From Pseudidiomarina indica (GTDB lineage Bacteria > Pseudomonadota > Gammaproteobacteria > Enterobacterales > Alteromonadaceae), in the NCBI GenBank assembly GCA_029279945.1, contig JAJUHK010000007.1, positions 1-64,000 of the forward strand: a stretch of DNA of 64,000 bases, written 5' to 3'. The position numbers and the translations under genes are program-made. Below are positions 22,189 to 32,549 of the stretch, one piece after another. Position 1 is the first letter of the stretch, and every line of letters begins with the position of its first letter. The notes below the pieces were generated by a model. It searched no databases, was not told the DNA's origin, and saw only the letters and a list, made by a program, of their open reading frames with translations.

Positions 22189-23373
22189 ATGGGTTTTTCA
22201 CAAGCACTTTCTGGATTACGCGCGGCAGCCACCAATCTTGACGTGATCAGTAACAACATTGCGAACTCACAAATCGTGGGTTTTAAAAGCTCACGGGCAC
22301 AGTTCGCTGATATTTACGCCAATGCTCAAGTTGGTTTGGGTACGCGGGTAGCTGGTGTATTCCAAGATTTCAGCGACGGTAATATTGAATCAACCAACCG
22401 TTCGATGGACTTAGCAATTACCGGTAAAGGTTTCTTCCGGTTTGAACAACAAGGCCAAATTCAGTATTCACGGAACGGTCAGTTAACCATTGATAAGAAC
22501 GGTTACGTTGTTAACGCGCAAGGTGCCAAGCTTACCGGTTACCCGCAAGGCGTTGGCTTTGGTGGGCAACCGCAAGTGTTGCAAATTCCAGCAACGGGCT
22601 TACCTGCCAATGCATCGACGCATGTCAGTGCAGTATTCAATTTAGATACAGGTTCTACTCAAATTGACCGTGCGACAGTCCCGTTTGATATTGCTAACCC
22701 AAATAGCTTTTCCTACGCCAACTCTGTGGTCTTGTACGATTCATTAGGGAATGCGCATCCGAGCATGATGTACTTCACCAAAATTGGCGATAACCAGTGG
22801 GAAGTTCGCTTAGCCAGCGGTGATGATGTTGCTCCTGAAGTGGGACATCTTGAATTTGATAACAATGGCTTGTTGTTGAATCAAACTGGTTTAGATGCCT
22901 TCACGTTCAGTCCAGGTGATGGTGCAGCAGATATGTCTATCGCGTTAGATCTAGCAGGGACAACGCAGTTTGCGAACCAATTTGAATTAACTGCCATGGA
23001 ACAGGACGGCTTTGTATCAGGTACGTTGATGCAAGTGGCGGTGACAGAAAACGGTAGTGTGGTTGGTACCTACTCGAACGAGCAGCAAGTGATTTTAGGC
23101 ACCATTGCTCTTGCTAACTTTCAGAGCTTAGAAGGGTTGCAGCCTGTGGGTGACAACGCTTGGATTGAAACGCAGCGATCTGGGGTACCGATTCTGTCAA
23201 TACCGGGTGAAGGCCAATTTGGTTCGATCATGGCTAACGCGGTGGAATCTTCCAACGTTGATTTAACCCAAGAGCTGGTATCCATGATCATTGCGCAGCG
23301 TAACTACCAAGCCAACGCGCAAAGCATCAAAGCCCAAGACGAAGCCTTACAAACCACCATGCAATTACGCTAG
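22189..23373 (+). CDS. flgE: flagellar hook protein FlgE
   Basis: The 394-residue hook subunit. N-terminal SGLRAAATNLDVISNNIANS and C-terminal ELVSMIIAQRNYQANAQSIK are the paired rod/hook signatures, with a variable outer domain between. Length is ordinary. 11 bp after flgD with an AGGAG site. Confidence 0.96.
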   Translation: MGFSQALSGLRAAATNLDVISNNIANSQIVGFKSSRAQFADIYANAQVGLGTRVAGVFQDFSDGNIESTNRSMDLAITGKGFFRFEQQGQIQYSRNGQLTIDKNGYVVNAQGAKLTGYPQGVGFGGQPQVLQIPATGLPANASTHVSAVFNLDTGSTQIDRATVPFDIANPNSFSYANSVVLYDSLGNAHPSMMYFTKIGDNQWEVRLASGDDVAPEVGHLEFDNNGLLLNQTGLDAFTFSPGDGAADMSIALDLAGTTQFANQFELTAMEQDGFVSGTLMQVAVTENGSVVGTYSNEQQVILGTIALANFQSLEGLQPVGDNAWIETQRSGVPILSIPGEGQFGSIMANAVESSNVDLTQELVSMIIAQRNYQANAQSIKAQDEALQTTMQLR

Positions 23374-23389
23374 TGGAGGTCATTAACTG

Positions 23390-24133
23390 ATGGATGCCAT
23401 TTTATATACAGCGATGAATGGCGCACGGCAAACGCTTGATGAGCAAGCGGTGGTAACGCATAACCTCAGTAATGCGTCGACCACTGGGTTCCGTGCCCAG
23501 CTGGCGGCAGCCCGGGCAGTACCGATTCAAGGGCCGGGCGTATTTGATACGCGGGTTACTGCGGTCACAACCACTGGATTATTTGATACGCGCGCAGGGG
23601 CATTGCAAACGACAGGCCGCGATTTAGATATCGCCATGGCTGAGCCTAACTGGTTAGCCGTGCAAACTGCTGATGGTGAAGCCTATACCAAACGTGGCGA
23701 TCTCCAAGTGGACGCAGACGGTCAATTAATGGTGAACGGGCGTCCAGTGCTTGGCCAAGGTGGCCCTATTATGTTGCCGCTAGGTACAGAAATTAGTATC
23801 GGTAGCGATGGCACCATCAGTGGTATTGGGTTAGGTGGTAAGGCCAACGAGTTGGTGCCATTGGATCGCTTAAAATTGGTTCGCGTTGATCAGCCGAATC
23901 AGCTTGAGCGCGGTGATGATGGTTGGTTCCGTTCACCAACGGGTGCGGCGTTAGCCCAAGATGAAGATGGACAAGTGATAGCGGGTGCGCTTGAGAGTAG
24001 TAATGTCAATGCGATTGAAGCCATGGTTGCCATGATTGATACGCAGCGTCGTTATGACCTCAATATGCGGGTGATTTCAACCGCTGATGAAACAGCAAAA
24101 AGTGGCAATAGCCTGTTATCCGTGAAAGGCTAA
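23390..24133 (+). CDS. flgF: flagellar proximal rod protein FlgF
   Basis: A 247-residue rod protein. [20 protein letters not shown] at the N-terminus is characteristic of FlgF, as is [20 protein letters not shown] near the C-terminus. Overall similarity to FlgG is expected; order in the operon separates them. Confidence 0.95.
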   Translation: MDAILYTAMNGARQTLDEQAVVTHNLSNASTTGFRAQLAAARAVPIQGPGVFDTRVTAVTTTGLFDTRAGALQTTGRDLDIAMAEPNWLAVQTADGEAYTKRGDLQVDADGQLMVNGRPVLGQGGPIMLPLGTEISIGSDGTISGIGLGGKANELVPLDRLKLVRVDQPNQLERGDDGWFRSPTGAALAQDEDGQVIAGALESSNVNAIEAMVAMIDTQRRYDLNMRVISTADETAKSGNSLLSVKG

Positions 24134-24146
24134 GTGGAGAATTCTC

Positions 24147-24929
24147 ATGATTAAATCGTTGTGGACAGCTAAAACCGGGTTAACCGCCCAGCAACAACAG
24201 TTGGACGTGATTACCAATAACTTGGCCAACGTGAATACTTCAGGCTTTAAACGGTCACGCGCTATTTTTGAAGATCTACTGTATCAAAACATGCGCCAGC
24301 CGGGCGCCATGAATAATGCGCAGGATACGCTACCCTCTGGTCTGCAAGTAGGTACTGGGGTTCGTGCCGTAGCCACGGAGCGCTTGCACACCCAAGGTAG
24401 TTTGAACAATACCGAAAACTCCCGTGATTTGGCTATCAATGGTAAAGGCTATTTCCAAGTGTTAATGCCAGATGGCAGCATTGCTTATACCCGTGACGGT
24501 AGTTTCCAAGTGAACCAAGACGGCCAGCTGGTGACAGCCAGCGGCTTCCCACTCGAGCCGGCTATTTTCTTACCAGCAAACGCCATGAGCGTGACTGTTG
24601 GTCAAGATGGGATTGTGACTGTGACTCAACCAGGAACCACACAAAACGTTCAAGTTGGGCAAATCACGTTAGCCATGTTTATGAACGATGCCGGCCTTGA
24701 AGCTCGCGGCGGGAACCTGTACGTGGAAACACAGGCATCAGGTGCCCCTACTGAATCATTACCGGGGTTAAACGGTGCGGGTACGTTGTATCAAGGGTTT
24801 GTGGAAGCCTCCAACGTTAACGTGGTGGAAGAAATGGTCAATATGATTCAGACCCAACGCGCGTATGAAATTAACAGCCGAGCTATTTCAAGCAGTGATG
24901 AAATGCTGGCGCGGTTGAGCCAACTGTAA
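24147..24929 (+). CDS. flgG: flagellar distal rod protein FlgG
   Basis: The 260-residue distal rod subunit. It begins [20 protein letters not shown] with [24 protein letters not shown] just after, a strong FlgG signature, and ends [20 protein letters not shown]. 13 bp after flgF. Confidence 0.97.
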   Translation: MIKSLWTAKTGLTAQQQQLDVITNNLANVNTSGFKRSRAIFEDLLYQNMRQPGAMNNAQDTLPSGLQVGTGVRAVATERLHTQGSLNNTENSRDLAINGKGYFQVLMPDGSIAYTRDGSFQVNQDGQLVTASGFPLEPAIFLPANAMSVTVGQDGIVTVTQPGTTQNVQVGQITLAMFMNDAGLEARGGNLYVETQASGAPTESLPGLNGAGTLYQGFVEASNVNVVEEMVNMIQTQRAYEINSRAISSSDEMLARLSQL

Positions 24930-24946
24930 TGGCATGAGTAGGTAGT

Positions 24947-25615
24947 ATGATGCGTCGATTCGGTATGGGATTCGCGATGCTACTGTTAGCCACCGGCTGC
25001 AGTAGTTCACCACCACCGCCTGTGGTGGTTGAGCCGTATGAGCCGGTAGAAATTCCGGATTATGCAGATCATGAGGCCAACGGGTCTATTTATCAGGCCC
25101 AGCTGGGCTACATTCCGTTGTTTGAAGACCAACGGCCACGGCGTGTCGGTGATATCATCACTATTGTCCTCGAAGAACAAGTAAGTGCACGGAAGAACTC
25201 ATCTTCGCAGTCATCACGGTCAAGTTCCATTACGGTGGATTTAGAAGGACTGCCCGATGCACTTGATAACATCGCGCGTTACGGGTTACAGGCCGGCGGT
25301 GGTAACGAATTTGCCGGCAGTGGTGGATCCAGTGCTTCCAACCAGTTTTCCGGCATAATTACCGTGCAAGTGGTGCAGGTGTACCCCAATGGTAACCTAC
25401 GTGTTCGTGGCGAAAAGCAAATTGCGATTAACCAAGGTACGGAGTACATCCGTTTTTCTGGCATCGTCAATCCACGTAACATCAACGGTCGTAACAGCGT
25501 GCTGTCGACTGCGGTTGCGGAAGCGCGGTTGGAATATATCGGCGACGGGTATATTAACGAAGCGCAGCGGCAAGGTTGGTTGCATCGCTTCTTTAACTTT
25601 ATTGCGCCATTTTAA
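24947..25615 (+). CDS. flgH: flagellar L-ring lipoprotein FlgH
   Basis: A 222-residue outer-membrane ring lipoprotein. The lipobox LATGC sits at residue ~18. GSIYQ and [11 protein letters not shown] are typical, and the C-terminus carries [20 protein letters not shown] and RFFNF. Likely signal peptidase II substrate. Confidence 0.96.
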   Translation: MMRRFGMGFAMLLLATGCSSSPPPPVVVEPYEPVEIPDYADHEANGSIYQAQLGYIPLFEDQRPRRVGDIITIVLEEQVSARKNSSSQSSRSSSITVDLEGLPDALDNIARYGLQAGGGNEFAGSGGSSASNQFSGIITVQVVQVYPNGNLRVRGEKQIAINQGTEYIRFSGIVNPRNINGRNSVLSTAVAEARLEYIGDGYINEAQRQGWLHRFFNFIAPF

Positions 25616-25630
25616 GTCACAGGTGTAGGC

Positions 25631-26743
25631 ATGCAGCAGGTTGTCAAATTACTCGTCACTATTGTGTTACTGCAAGTGGTTGCGTTCAGCACCCCCGCTC
25701 ATGCTGAGCGTATAAAAGATCTCGCAAACTTTGCCGGTGTGCGAACCAACAGCTTGGTGGGTTACGGTTTAGTGGTGGGGTTGGATGGTACCGGTGACCA
25801 AACCATGCAGGCACCGTTTACGGGTCAAAGTATGATGAACATGCTGGCGCAGTTGGGTGTCAACGTCCCACCGGGGACCAACATGCAGTTGCGTAACGTT
25901 GCGGCAGTGATGGTAACCGCTGAATTGCCACCATTTGCACGGCCTGGGCAACAACTCGATGTGGTGGTGTCCTCGATCGGTAATGCGCGCAGTTTACGCG
26001 GTGGTACCCTGTTAATGACCCCGTTGAAAGGGGCTGATGGGCAAGTATATGCCCTTGCACAAGGCAACTTATTGATTAATGGCGTGAGCGCAGAAGCTCA
26101 AGGGTCATCCGCGGCGATGAATCAGCAGGCAGGGGGCCGGATCACAGGTGGTGCAACGGTTGAGCGTGGCGTTCCGTTAGATTTAAGCCGGACTGGCAAT
26201 AGTCTAGAGTTGCACTTGAAACAAGCAGATTTCACCACAGCATTGCGTATGGTGGAACGCATTAACGAAGAATTTGGTTACGCTGTCGCGCAAGCAATAG
26301 ATGGCGGTAGTATTGACTTACTCAGCCCTACCGACCCTAACGAACGCGTACGCTTTATGGCGAAAGTCGAGAATATTCAGGTAACGCCAGCCACCGCTAA
26401 TCCTAAAGTGGTGCTTAATTCGCGCACCGGTTCTGTTGTGTTGAGCGGCCCCGTACAGTTGCGCGAAGCAGCAGTCGCTCACGGCAATCTATCCGTCACT
26501 ATTTCACGGCGTCCGTTTGTTAGCCAACCACCAGCCCTAAGTGGTGGAGAAACTGTGGTTGGTGCCACCAGTGATATTACCATCGCGCAAGACCAAGGGG
26601 CCCTGAAAATGGTGGAAGGCGTGGCCTTGATGGATGTGGTTGAGGCGCTGAATGCGCTCGGTGCAACCCCTAATGATTTAATGGCAATTTTACAGGCACT
26701 GCATGCTTCGGGTGCGCTGCGAGCAGAATTGGAGATTATCTAA
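25631..26743 (+). CDS. flgI: flagellar P-ring protein FlgI
   Basis: A 370-residue periplasmic ring protein. The signal peptide ends around TPAHA, then ERIKDLANFAGVRTNSLVGY and GTGDQT, the family signature. The C-terminus is GVALMDVVEALNALGATP. Its stop overlaps the flgJ start (TAATG). Confidence 0.97.
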   Translation: MQQVVKLLVTIVLLQVVAFSTPAHAERIKDLANFAGVRTNSLVGYGLVVGLDGTGDQTMQAPFTGQSMMNMLAQLGVNVPPGTNMQLRNVAAVMVTAELPPFARPGQQLDVVVSSIGNARSLRGGTLLMTPLKGADGQVYALAQGNLLINGVSAEAQGSSAAMNQQAGGRITGGATVERGVPLDLSRTGNSLELHLKQADFTTALRMVERINEEFGYAVAQAIDGGSIDLLSPTDPNERVRFMAKVENIQVTPATANPKVVLNSRTGSVVLSGPVQLREAAVAHGNLSVTISRRPFVSQPPALSGGETVVGATSDITIAQDQGALKMVEGVALMDVVEALNALGATPNDLMAILQALHASGALRAELEII

Positions 26744-27063
26744 TGACAGATATTAAAACTACTGTTGGGATTGCCATGGACAGCCGCTCACTGCACCAGT
26801 TGAAAGTGCAAAGTCAGAACGATCCAAATGCCGCCGCGGGTGAAGCCGCACGTCAGTTTGAAGCGCTATTCATTCAACAAATGCTAACGACAATGCGCGC
26901 AGCCGGTGGTGAGTCCACCTTCTTTAAAAGCTCAGCCATGGATACGTACACCGCCATGCTCGATCAGCAGCTAGCCACTGAGATGGCTGGTCGTGGGATT
27001 GGTTTAGCGGAACAACTAACACAGCAATTACAACAATATACCACCCCCAAAAATAGCGAATAA
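26743..27063 (+). CDS. flgJ: rod-binding protein FlgJ, without the muramidase domain
   Basis: Only 106 residues. The rod-binding domain is complete (EAARQFEALFIQQMLTTMRAA, then FFKSSAMDTYTAMLDQQLATEM) and the protein stops soon after. Most gammaproteobacterial FlgJ proteins are ~300 residues with a C-terminal glucosaminidase that opens peptidoglycan for the rod. Single-domain FlgJ is known in other lineages, where a separate lytic enzyme does that job; none is encoded in this block. A sigma28 promoter for flgK follows at once, so there is no room for a lost domain. Confidence 0.92.
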   Translation: MTDIKTTVGIAMDSRSLHQLKVQSQNDPNAAAGEAARQFEALFIQQMLTTMRAAGGESTFFKSSAMDTYTAMLDQQLATEMAGRGIGLAEQLTQQLQQYTTPKNSE

Positions 27064-27067
27064 CTCC

Positions 27068-27094
27068 TTAAGTTCTTGCGGGTGTAGCCGATAA
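27068..27094 (+). promoter_or_regulatory. sigma28 (FliA) promoter of flgKL
   Basis: TTAAGTTC, 11 bases, GCCGATAA, located 28 bp before the flgK start. The perfect -10 and 11-base spacing make a FliA promoter likely, so flgKL can be late genes apart from the flgB operon. Confidence 0.9.
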
Positions 27095-27121
27095 CCAAGG
27101 TATCAGTATTAGGGAGCGAGT

Positions 27122-28726
27122 ATGAGTATTTTTTCCATTGGTCTAAGCGGGTTACGTGCTGCACAGTCGGGGTTATATACCACCAGCGGCAACATTAGTA
27201 ACATCAACACCCCTGGGTACAATCGCGAGATTTTACAATTGGGCGAAAGTCGTACCAGTGGTGTATCAGTATTGGGTTCACAACGCCAGTTTAACCAGTT
27301 TGTGGCAACCCGTCTCAATGCCGCCAGTGGTTCTTTAGCCTCACTAGAAACCTATTACAGTCAAGTGCGCCAAATCGACAACTTGCTTTCTGATGAGCGC
27401 TCAGGTCTGGCGCCGGTCATGCAAAAATTCTTTAGTGCGCTCGGGCAAATGAACAGCCATCCAGCCGACCCAGCTGCACGTGCGGGTGTACTTGGAACAG
27501 CAAGCACTTTAGTGAGTCAATACAAAGCGTTTGACAATTATCTGGAAGACATTGAGCGTAGCGTTAACAACGAAATTAGTTTTGAAGTTAACAGCATCAA
27601 TGCACTCGCCGAACAAATCGCAACCCTGAATCGCGAAATTTTAGTTGCGCGTACTGGTACCGGTGAAGCTCCTAATAGTCTTTTAAACCAGCGCGATCAA
27701 TTGGTGCACGAACTATCACAAAAACTCGATGTGCGCGTGCATGAACAAAAAACTGGCTCTTATACCATTTCATTAAGTAACGGCTCACCGCTGGTTGCAG
27801 GTGATTCGTTTTATACCTTAGAAGCCAAAGCGGACGAAAACGATCCAACCCGTACCGCTGTGTTTTATAACGATGTAACCGGGCACCAACGGCAGTTGTC
27901 CGAATCGGTCTTTAACCGCGGCACCTTAGGTGGCTTACTAGAATTCCGCAGTAAGAGTCTCGATACTATCCGCAACCAGGTTGGACAAATGGTTGCAGTA
28001 TTTGCCGATGCCTTTAACCAACAACATCGGCAAGGGGTCGATTTGCAACAGCAGCCTGGTGGTGACATGTTCGCTACAGGTAATCCAGTGGCCTATAGCC
28101 ATGCTCGCAATAGCGGCACTGGTGTGGCGCAAGTGCAAATTACCAATAGTTCGGAATTACGTGCCGCCGATTATGATATCCGTTTGACCGACACTGGTTT
28201 TGTGGTAACCCGTGTTGACAACGGCAAGCCTGTGGATGCCACCTTCGACCCTACCACCAATTCATTGAGCTTCAATGGCGTGGAAGTCACCCTAAGTGGC
28301 TCAGTTGCCGTGGGCGACAGCTTCCGTATCCGCCCCGTGGTAAACCAAGCACAAAACTTCGAATTGTTGTTGAGTGATGGTGCCGAAATTGCAGCAGCGC
28401 AATCGACAGCATCGGGTGATAACCGAAACGGTTTGGCCATGTTAGATTTACAAAACCAGTTACTGGTGGAAGGGAGCGGAACCTTTAACCAAGCCTATGG
28501 CGCCATGATCAGTACCTTAGGTAACCAAATTAACGTGGTTCAGGCAAACCTTGCAGCGCAGCAAGGGCTTACCGAGCAATTATATATGTTGCAGCAATCT
28601 GAATCCGGGGTGAACCTTGATGAAGAAGCCGCGAACTTGATCCGCTACCAGCAATTTTATCAAGCCAACGCCAGAGTGATTGATGCGGCGACCACCATTC
28701 TTGATACGATTTTGCAATTGCGGTAA
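27122..28726 (+). CDS. flgK: hook-associated protein 1 FlgK
   Basis: The 534-residue first hook-filament junction protein. N-terminal GLSGLRAAQSGLYTTSGNIS and INTPGYNRE, and C-terminal GVNLDEEAANLIRYQQFYQA, are diagnostic. An AGGGAGCG site precedes the ATG. Confidence 0.97.
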   Translation: MSIFSIGLSGLRAAQSGLYTTSGNISNINTPGYNREILQLGESRTSGVSVLGSQRQFNQFVATRLNAASGSLASLETYYSQVRQIDNLLSDERSGLAPVMQKFFSALGQMNSHPADPAARAGVLGTASTLVSQYKAFDNYLEDIERSVNNEISFEVNSINALAEQIATLNREILVARTGTGEAPNSLLNQRDQLVHELSQKLDVRVHEQKTGSYTISLSNGSPLVAGDSFYTLEAKADENDPTRTAVFYNDVTGHQRQLSESVFNRGTLGGLLEFRSKSLDTIRNQVGQMVAVFADAFNQQHRQGVDLQQQPGGDMFATGNPVAYSHARNSGTGVAQVQITNSSELRAADYDIRLTDTGFVVTRVDNGKPVDATFDPTTNSLSFNGVEVTLSGSVAVGDSFRIRPVVNQAQNFELLLSDGAEIAAAQSTASGDNRNGLAMLDLQNQLLVEGSGTFNQAYGAMISTLGNQINVVQANLAAQQGLTEQLYMLQQSESGVNLDEEAANLIRYQQFYQANARVIDAATTILDTILQLR

Positions 28727-28741
28727 GCGACGGAGTGACTC

Positions 28742-29938
28742 ATGCGTATTAGTACCTTAGCTATTTACAATCAAAATATTTCGTCGATGAACCGTCAACA
28801 AACGGAGTTCATGAAAATTAGCCAACAGATTGCAAGCGGTAAGCGCATTGTGAACATCTCTGATGATCCACAAGCCATGACGCAAGCAATCAACATTAGC
28901 CAATCACAAGCAGTGACCAATCAATTCAGTGAAGCACGTGTTGGTGTTCGTAATGCGTTATCGCAAGAAGAAAGTGTACTCAACAGTGTCAACGATATGT
29001 ATTCACGAGCAAAAACATTGTTGGTACAAGCATCGAGTGACACCATGTCAGATGCTGACCGCACTGCAGTTGCGAATGAATTGCGTGGTATATATGAAGC
29101 CTTAATTGGCTTAGCTAACACCCGAGACGGGAACGGCCGTTATTTGTTTGGTGGTTATCAAGATGATAGCGCGCCTTTTATTCGGGATGCGTCAGGTAAT
29201 GTAAGTTACGTGGGTAACCTCGAAGTTCGCGAACAACAAGTGGATGGGCAACGGTTAATGCCAGTGGGACATTCGGGAGAGCAAATCTTCCGCAGCGTCC
29301 ATACTAGTGCTCCCTATCGTGCAGAAGCTGCGATGGATAACCAAGGTACCGTTACCTACAGTAGTATCAGTATTACCGACTCAACCGCACCAACCTATGG
29401 CCAAGGCTTCGACATTGAGTTTGGTGAAAATAATGGGCAGCTGCAGTATCGCGTCAATGGTGGCGCGTGGAATGATTATGAATCACCTATGACGCTTGAA
29501 CTTGGCGGTGTTTCGATCGATTTGAAAGGTACGCCAGTTGCGGGTGACTCCATTCGATTAGCCCGTGGTGATGAAAACAATACCGATATTTTCCGTGCGT
29601 TTGAAAAAGCATTAGCGGTGTTAGAGCAACCAGCCGACACGGCGACTAAAAAAGCCACCCAGCAAAACACCTTACGCACCGTAATGAACGAGCTTGATAA
29701 CGGCATGGATAACGTGTTGACGATACGTGCTGAAGTGGGTGCACGCCTAAATGAGTTAGATGCTTTGGATGCGATTGGCGGGAACCGTACCTTAGCGTAT
29801 GAACAAGCACGCTCTGATCTGGTAGATTTGGATTACATTGAAGCAGCGGCGCAATACAGTATCCGTATGGTTGGTCTGCAAGCTGCTCAGAAAGCGTTTG
29901 TTGATATGAAAGGCATGAGCCTATTTAACTTCTTATAA
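28742..29938 (+). CDS. flgL: hook-associated protein 3 FlgL
   Basis: The 398-residue second junction protein. Flagellin-like N-terminus MRISTLAIYNQN with QIASGKRIVNISDDP, and C-terminal AGLQ-type helix (EARSDL-like: YEQARSDLVDLDYIEAAAQY). 15 bp after flgK, co-transcribed from the sigma28 promoter. Confidence 0.96.
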   Translation: MRISTLAIYNQNISSMNRQQTEFMKISQQIASGKRIVNISDDPQAMTQAINISQSQAVTNQFSEARVGVRNALSQEESVLNSVNDMYSRAKTLLVQASSDTMSDADRTAVANELRGIYEALIGLANTRDGNGRYLFGGYQDDSAPFIRDASGNVSYVGNLEVREQQVDGQRLMPVGHSGEQIFRSVHTSAPYRAEAAMDNQGTVTYSSISITDSTAPTYGQGFDIEFGENNGQLQYRVNGGAWNDYESPMTLELGGVSIDLKGTPVAGDSIRLARGDENNTDIFRAFEKALAVLEQPADTATKKATQQNTLRTVMNELDNGMDNVLTIRAEVGARLNELDALDAIGGNRTLAYEQARSDLVDLDYIEAAAQYSIRMVGLQAAQKAFVDMKGMSLFNFL

Positions 29939-29949
29939 CCCTGCACAAC

Positions 29950-29983
29950 GGTGTTATTGGTGTATTAAAACGCCAATAACACC
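29950..29983. terminator. hairpin between convergent flgL and fliR
   Basis: An 11-bp perfect stem (GGTGTTATTGG 29950-29960 with 29973-29983) has a 12-base loop that contains the fliR stop codon. No strong T-run follows on either strand, so termination is plausible but not assured; collision protection of the two operons is the likely role. Confidence 0.45.
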
Positions 29984-30744
29984 TGCTCTATCATATTGAA
30001 GGCAACGCGAAATAAACGTTGCAAATACCCACCTAACTCGGTCGTTAATACCATCATTAATACCAAGCCCAACGTCAACGACATGGGGAAACCTACTGAG
30101 AACACGGTTAATTGGGGTGCTGAGCGGTTTAAGATCCCCAGAGTCAGGTTCACAATCAGTAACGCGCCAAATACGGGCAGTGCTAATAGTATCCCTGAAC
30201 TAAATACCACAGTGCCAAAGCGAGCCACGTGCTCAAATACGCTTGCATTTACCCCTAAGGTGCCGATGGGAAGGAAATCAAACGAGCGCACCAGTACTTC
30301 CACCATTAATAAATGGCCATCAATAGCAGCGAACATTAAAATCGCAAAGGCATAAAATACCCGCGATAAAATCATCGTGTTGGCACCGCTATCAGGGGAA
30401 AAGAAGGTGGCGAAGGCCAACCCCATCTGTAAACCGATATATTCACCAGCAGCCTGTATGGCAGCAAATACCACCTGGACGATTAAGCCTATGGTAACAC
30501 CAATGAGGATTTGCTCTGCAATGATGCCAACACTGGCCCAAGAAAATAACGGCACAGCGGGTAATGGTGGTAATAGGGGGCTTACGACCACAGTTGTGAT
30601 AAGCGCCAAGCCTAATTTAACCGGGTGTGGTACGCTCGAATGGCTGAAGATTGGGGCGATAAGAAACAAGCCGGTGAAACGACAAAATGGCCACAAAAAT
30701 AGGCTAATCCATTCTTGCAATTGCGCAAAGGTGACCGAAATCAT
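29965..30744 (-). CDS. fliR: flagellar export apparatus protein FliR
   Basis: A 259-residue membrane protein of the type III export gate. About six membrane helices, with FWRFTGLF-like start (WPFCRFTGLFLIAPIFS) and ALPVFGALLIVNLTLGILNRSAPQ, a FliR hallmark. Last gene of the fliFGHIJKLMNOPQR operon. Confidence 0.95.
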   Translation of the reverse strand: MISVTFAQLQEWISLFLWPFCRFTGLFLIAPIFSHSSVPHPVKLGLALITTVVVSPLLPPLPAVPLFSWASVGIIAEQILIGVTIGLIVQVVFAAIQAAGEYIGLQMGLAFATFFSPDSGANTMILSRVFYAFAILMFAAIDGHLLMVEVLVRSFDFLPIGTLGVNASVFEHVARFGTVVFSSGILLALPVFGALLIVNLTLGILNRSAPQLTVFSVGFPMSLTLGLVLMMVLTTELGGYLQRLFRVAFNMIEQVLLAF

Positions 30745-30751
30745 GGACCCC

Positions 30752-31021
30752 TCACTGAATCATGGTGGGAATGTTCGTGAATAGGCGCGTCGTAAAATCG
30801 ATAAGTAGTTGTAGTAAATAAGGGCCAATGATCACCAGCATGGTAAGGACCCCAAGAATTTTAGGGATGAAGCTCAAGGTCATTTCGTTAATTTGGGTCG
30901 CTGCTTGGAATAGGCTAATGATTAACCCCAGTAACAGCGCCGTTAGCAGTAACGGGCCGGCCAAGTAAAGGCACAATTTCATTCCTTGGTAGGCAATACT
31001 CATTACTTGCTCAGGGGTCAT
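30752..31021 (-). CDS. fliQ: flagellar export apparatus protein FliQ
   Basis: An 89-residue export-gate protein with two membrane helices. MTPEQVMSIAYQGMKLCLYL and FQAATQINEMTLSFIPKI are family signatures. 7 bp before fliR. Confidence 0.96.
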   Translation of the reverse strand: MTPEQVMSIAYQGMKLCLYLAGPLLLTALLLGLIISLFQAATQINEMTLSFIPKILGVLTMLVIIGPYLLQLLIDFTTRLFTNIPTMIQ

Positions 31022-31032
31022 GCTGGCGGCTC

Positions 31033-31779
31033 CTATACGTAAAAGCTAGCAGCTAATGAGCCAATCAACAATTGCCACCCATCAACGAGCACAAACAGCA
31101 TTAGCTTAAATGGCAACGAAATCGTTGCTGGTGGAACCATCATCATCCCGAGCGCCATCAACACGCTGGCAACCACTAAATCAATAATGAGGAACGGAAT
31201 AAAGATCGTAAAGCCGATTTGAAATGCCGTTTTTAGCTCACTGGTCACGAATGACGGTACCAGGACATGGAATGGAACATCTTGTGGGCTTTGCAAGGGT
31301 CCCACATTCGCGAGATTGGCGAACAGTGCCAAATCGGGCTCGCGGGTTTGCGCCAGCATAAACTCCCGCAGCGGGCCTGCGGCCAGCTCAAGAAATTGGG
31401 GGAAGGCAATAGCGTCTTCGCTAAAGGGTACCCAAGCGATGTCATAGATTTGGTTGAATACCGGCGACATAATAAAAAATGTTAAGAACAATGCCAGCCC
31501 CAACAACACTTGGTTCGGTGGCGCTGATTGGGTTCCCATGGCGGTACGTAGCAAGCCAAACACAACGATCAAGCGCACGAAGCAGGTCATCATTAATAAG
31601 ACCGCCGGTAAAAACGTCAGGCTGGTTAAGAACAGTAAGGTCTGAAGTGATAACGACCATTCTTGCCCACCATCTGGGGTGGGTTGCGTGATCACGCCTG
31701 GAATGGATTGTGCTAGCGCTTCCACTGGGTTAAGCAGCGCCATGATCCCAATAACAACTAGCCAAAACCCGTACCGCAT
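31033..31779 (-). CDS. fliP: flagellar export apparatus protein FliP
   Basis: A 248-residue export-gate protein with a cleavable signal-like N-terminus ([20 protein letters not shown]), which is typical of Fli[23 protein letters not shown] and [17 protein letters not shown] are diagnostic. Directly abuts fliO. Confidence 0.96.
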   Translation of the reverse strand: MRYGFWLVVIGIMALLNPVEALAQSIPGVITQPTPDGGQEWSLSLQTLLFLTSLTFLPAVLLMMTCFVRLIVVFGLLRTAMGTQSAPPNQVLLGLALFLTFFIMSPVFNQIYDIAWVPFSEDAIAFPQFLELAAGPLREFMLAQTREPDLALFANLANVGPLQSPQDVPFHVLVPSFVTSELKTAFQIGFTIFIPFLIIDLVVASVLMALGMMMVPPATISLPFKLMLFVLVDGWQLLIGSLAASFYV

Positions 31780-32148
31780 TTAGTGTTTCTCACTTGGGTT
31801 AGATTGCTGTTTTAATGCGTGTTGTAAACGGCTCGCAAAGCTTTGCGCAACTGGTTCTGGCAATGCCTGTGCGGGCATTTCGTGAAGTTTGGTGACTTGC
31901 CCGCTGGCAACACCAAGCACAAGCCAAGTTTCGCCAACGGCAACGATAACGACCCGTTCTCGTTGTCCTACTGCAACACTACCTACCACATTGAGTAATT
32001 TAGATGAGCTTGGATGCAACCCCCCGAGCCGTCGAAAAACCCAAGCACAGGCCAAGATAAGTGCAATAATCAGCACTAAAATCATGGCAACTTGCCCTAC
32101 GAGAGCAAGCCCTGAGTCTAATTCAACCGGTGGGGTGGTGGTATTCAT
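31780..32148 (-). CDS. fliO: flagellar export apparatus protein FliO
   Basis: A 122-residue protein with one membrane helix (VAMILVLIIALILACAWVFRRL) and a cytosolic domain containing SVAVGQRERVVIVAVGETWLVLG. FliO stabilises FliP during assembly. Its ATG overlaps the fliN stop by four bases. Confidence 0.93.
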   Translation of the reverse strand: MNTTTPPVELDSGLALVGQVAMILVLIIALILACAWVFRRLGGLHPSSSKLLNVVGSVAVGQRERVVIVAVGETWLVLGVASGQVTKLHEMPAQALPEPVAQSFASRLQHALKQQSNPSEKH

Positions 32149-32549
32149 CGATTCAGCTTTTGTACCCGTTCAGAAGGTGTCACAATTTCGGTAATCCGAA
32201 TCCCGTATTTGTCATCCAGTACAACCACTTCGCCTTGTGCAATCAAGTAGCCGTTAATCAAAATATCCATAGGCTCACCAGCTAACCCATCGAGCTCTAC
32301 GACTGAACCTTGGGCTAATTCTAGCAGCTGTTTAATTGTAATTCGCGTGCGTCCTAGCTCCACGCTCAGCTTAACCGGGATATCCATGATGATATCAAGC
32401 TCGTTCATTGAGCTTTTATCAACCGCGCCGTCGAGGGGTTTGAAAAAGTTATCGCTAGAACTCTCAGTGGTTGGCGTTGATTCTTCCTCTAGCGCATCCG
32501 CCCATGGGTCTTGATCATGTTCTGGGTTGAGGGGTTCATTATTGGTCAT
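32145..32549 (-). CDS. fliN: flagellar motor switch protein FliN
   Basis: A 134-residue C-ring protein. The SpoA domain is clear (MDIPVKLSVELGRTRITIKQ, LAQGSVVELDGLAGEPMDI). The start is at one of two tandem ATGs (32552 or 32549) inside the 3' end of fliM, with GGAG upstream. The acidic N-terminal tail is typical. Confidence 0.95.
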   Translation of the reverse strand: MTNNEPLNPEHDQDPWADALEEESTPTTESSSDNFFKPLDGAVDKSSMNELDIIMDIPVKLSVELGRTRITIKQLLELAQGSVVELDGLAGEPMDILINGYLIAQGEVVVLDDKYGIRITEIVTPSERVQKLNR

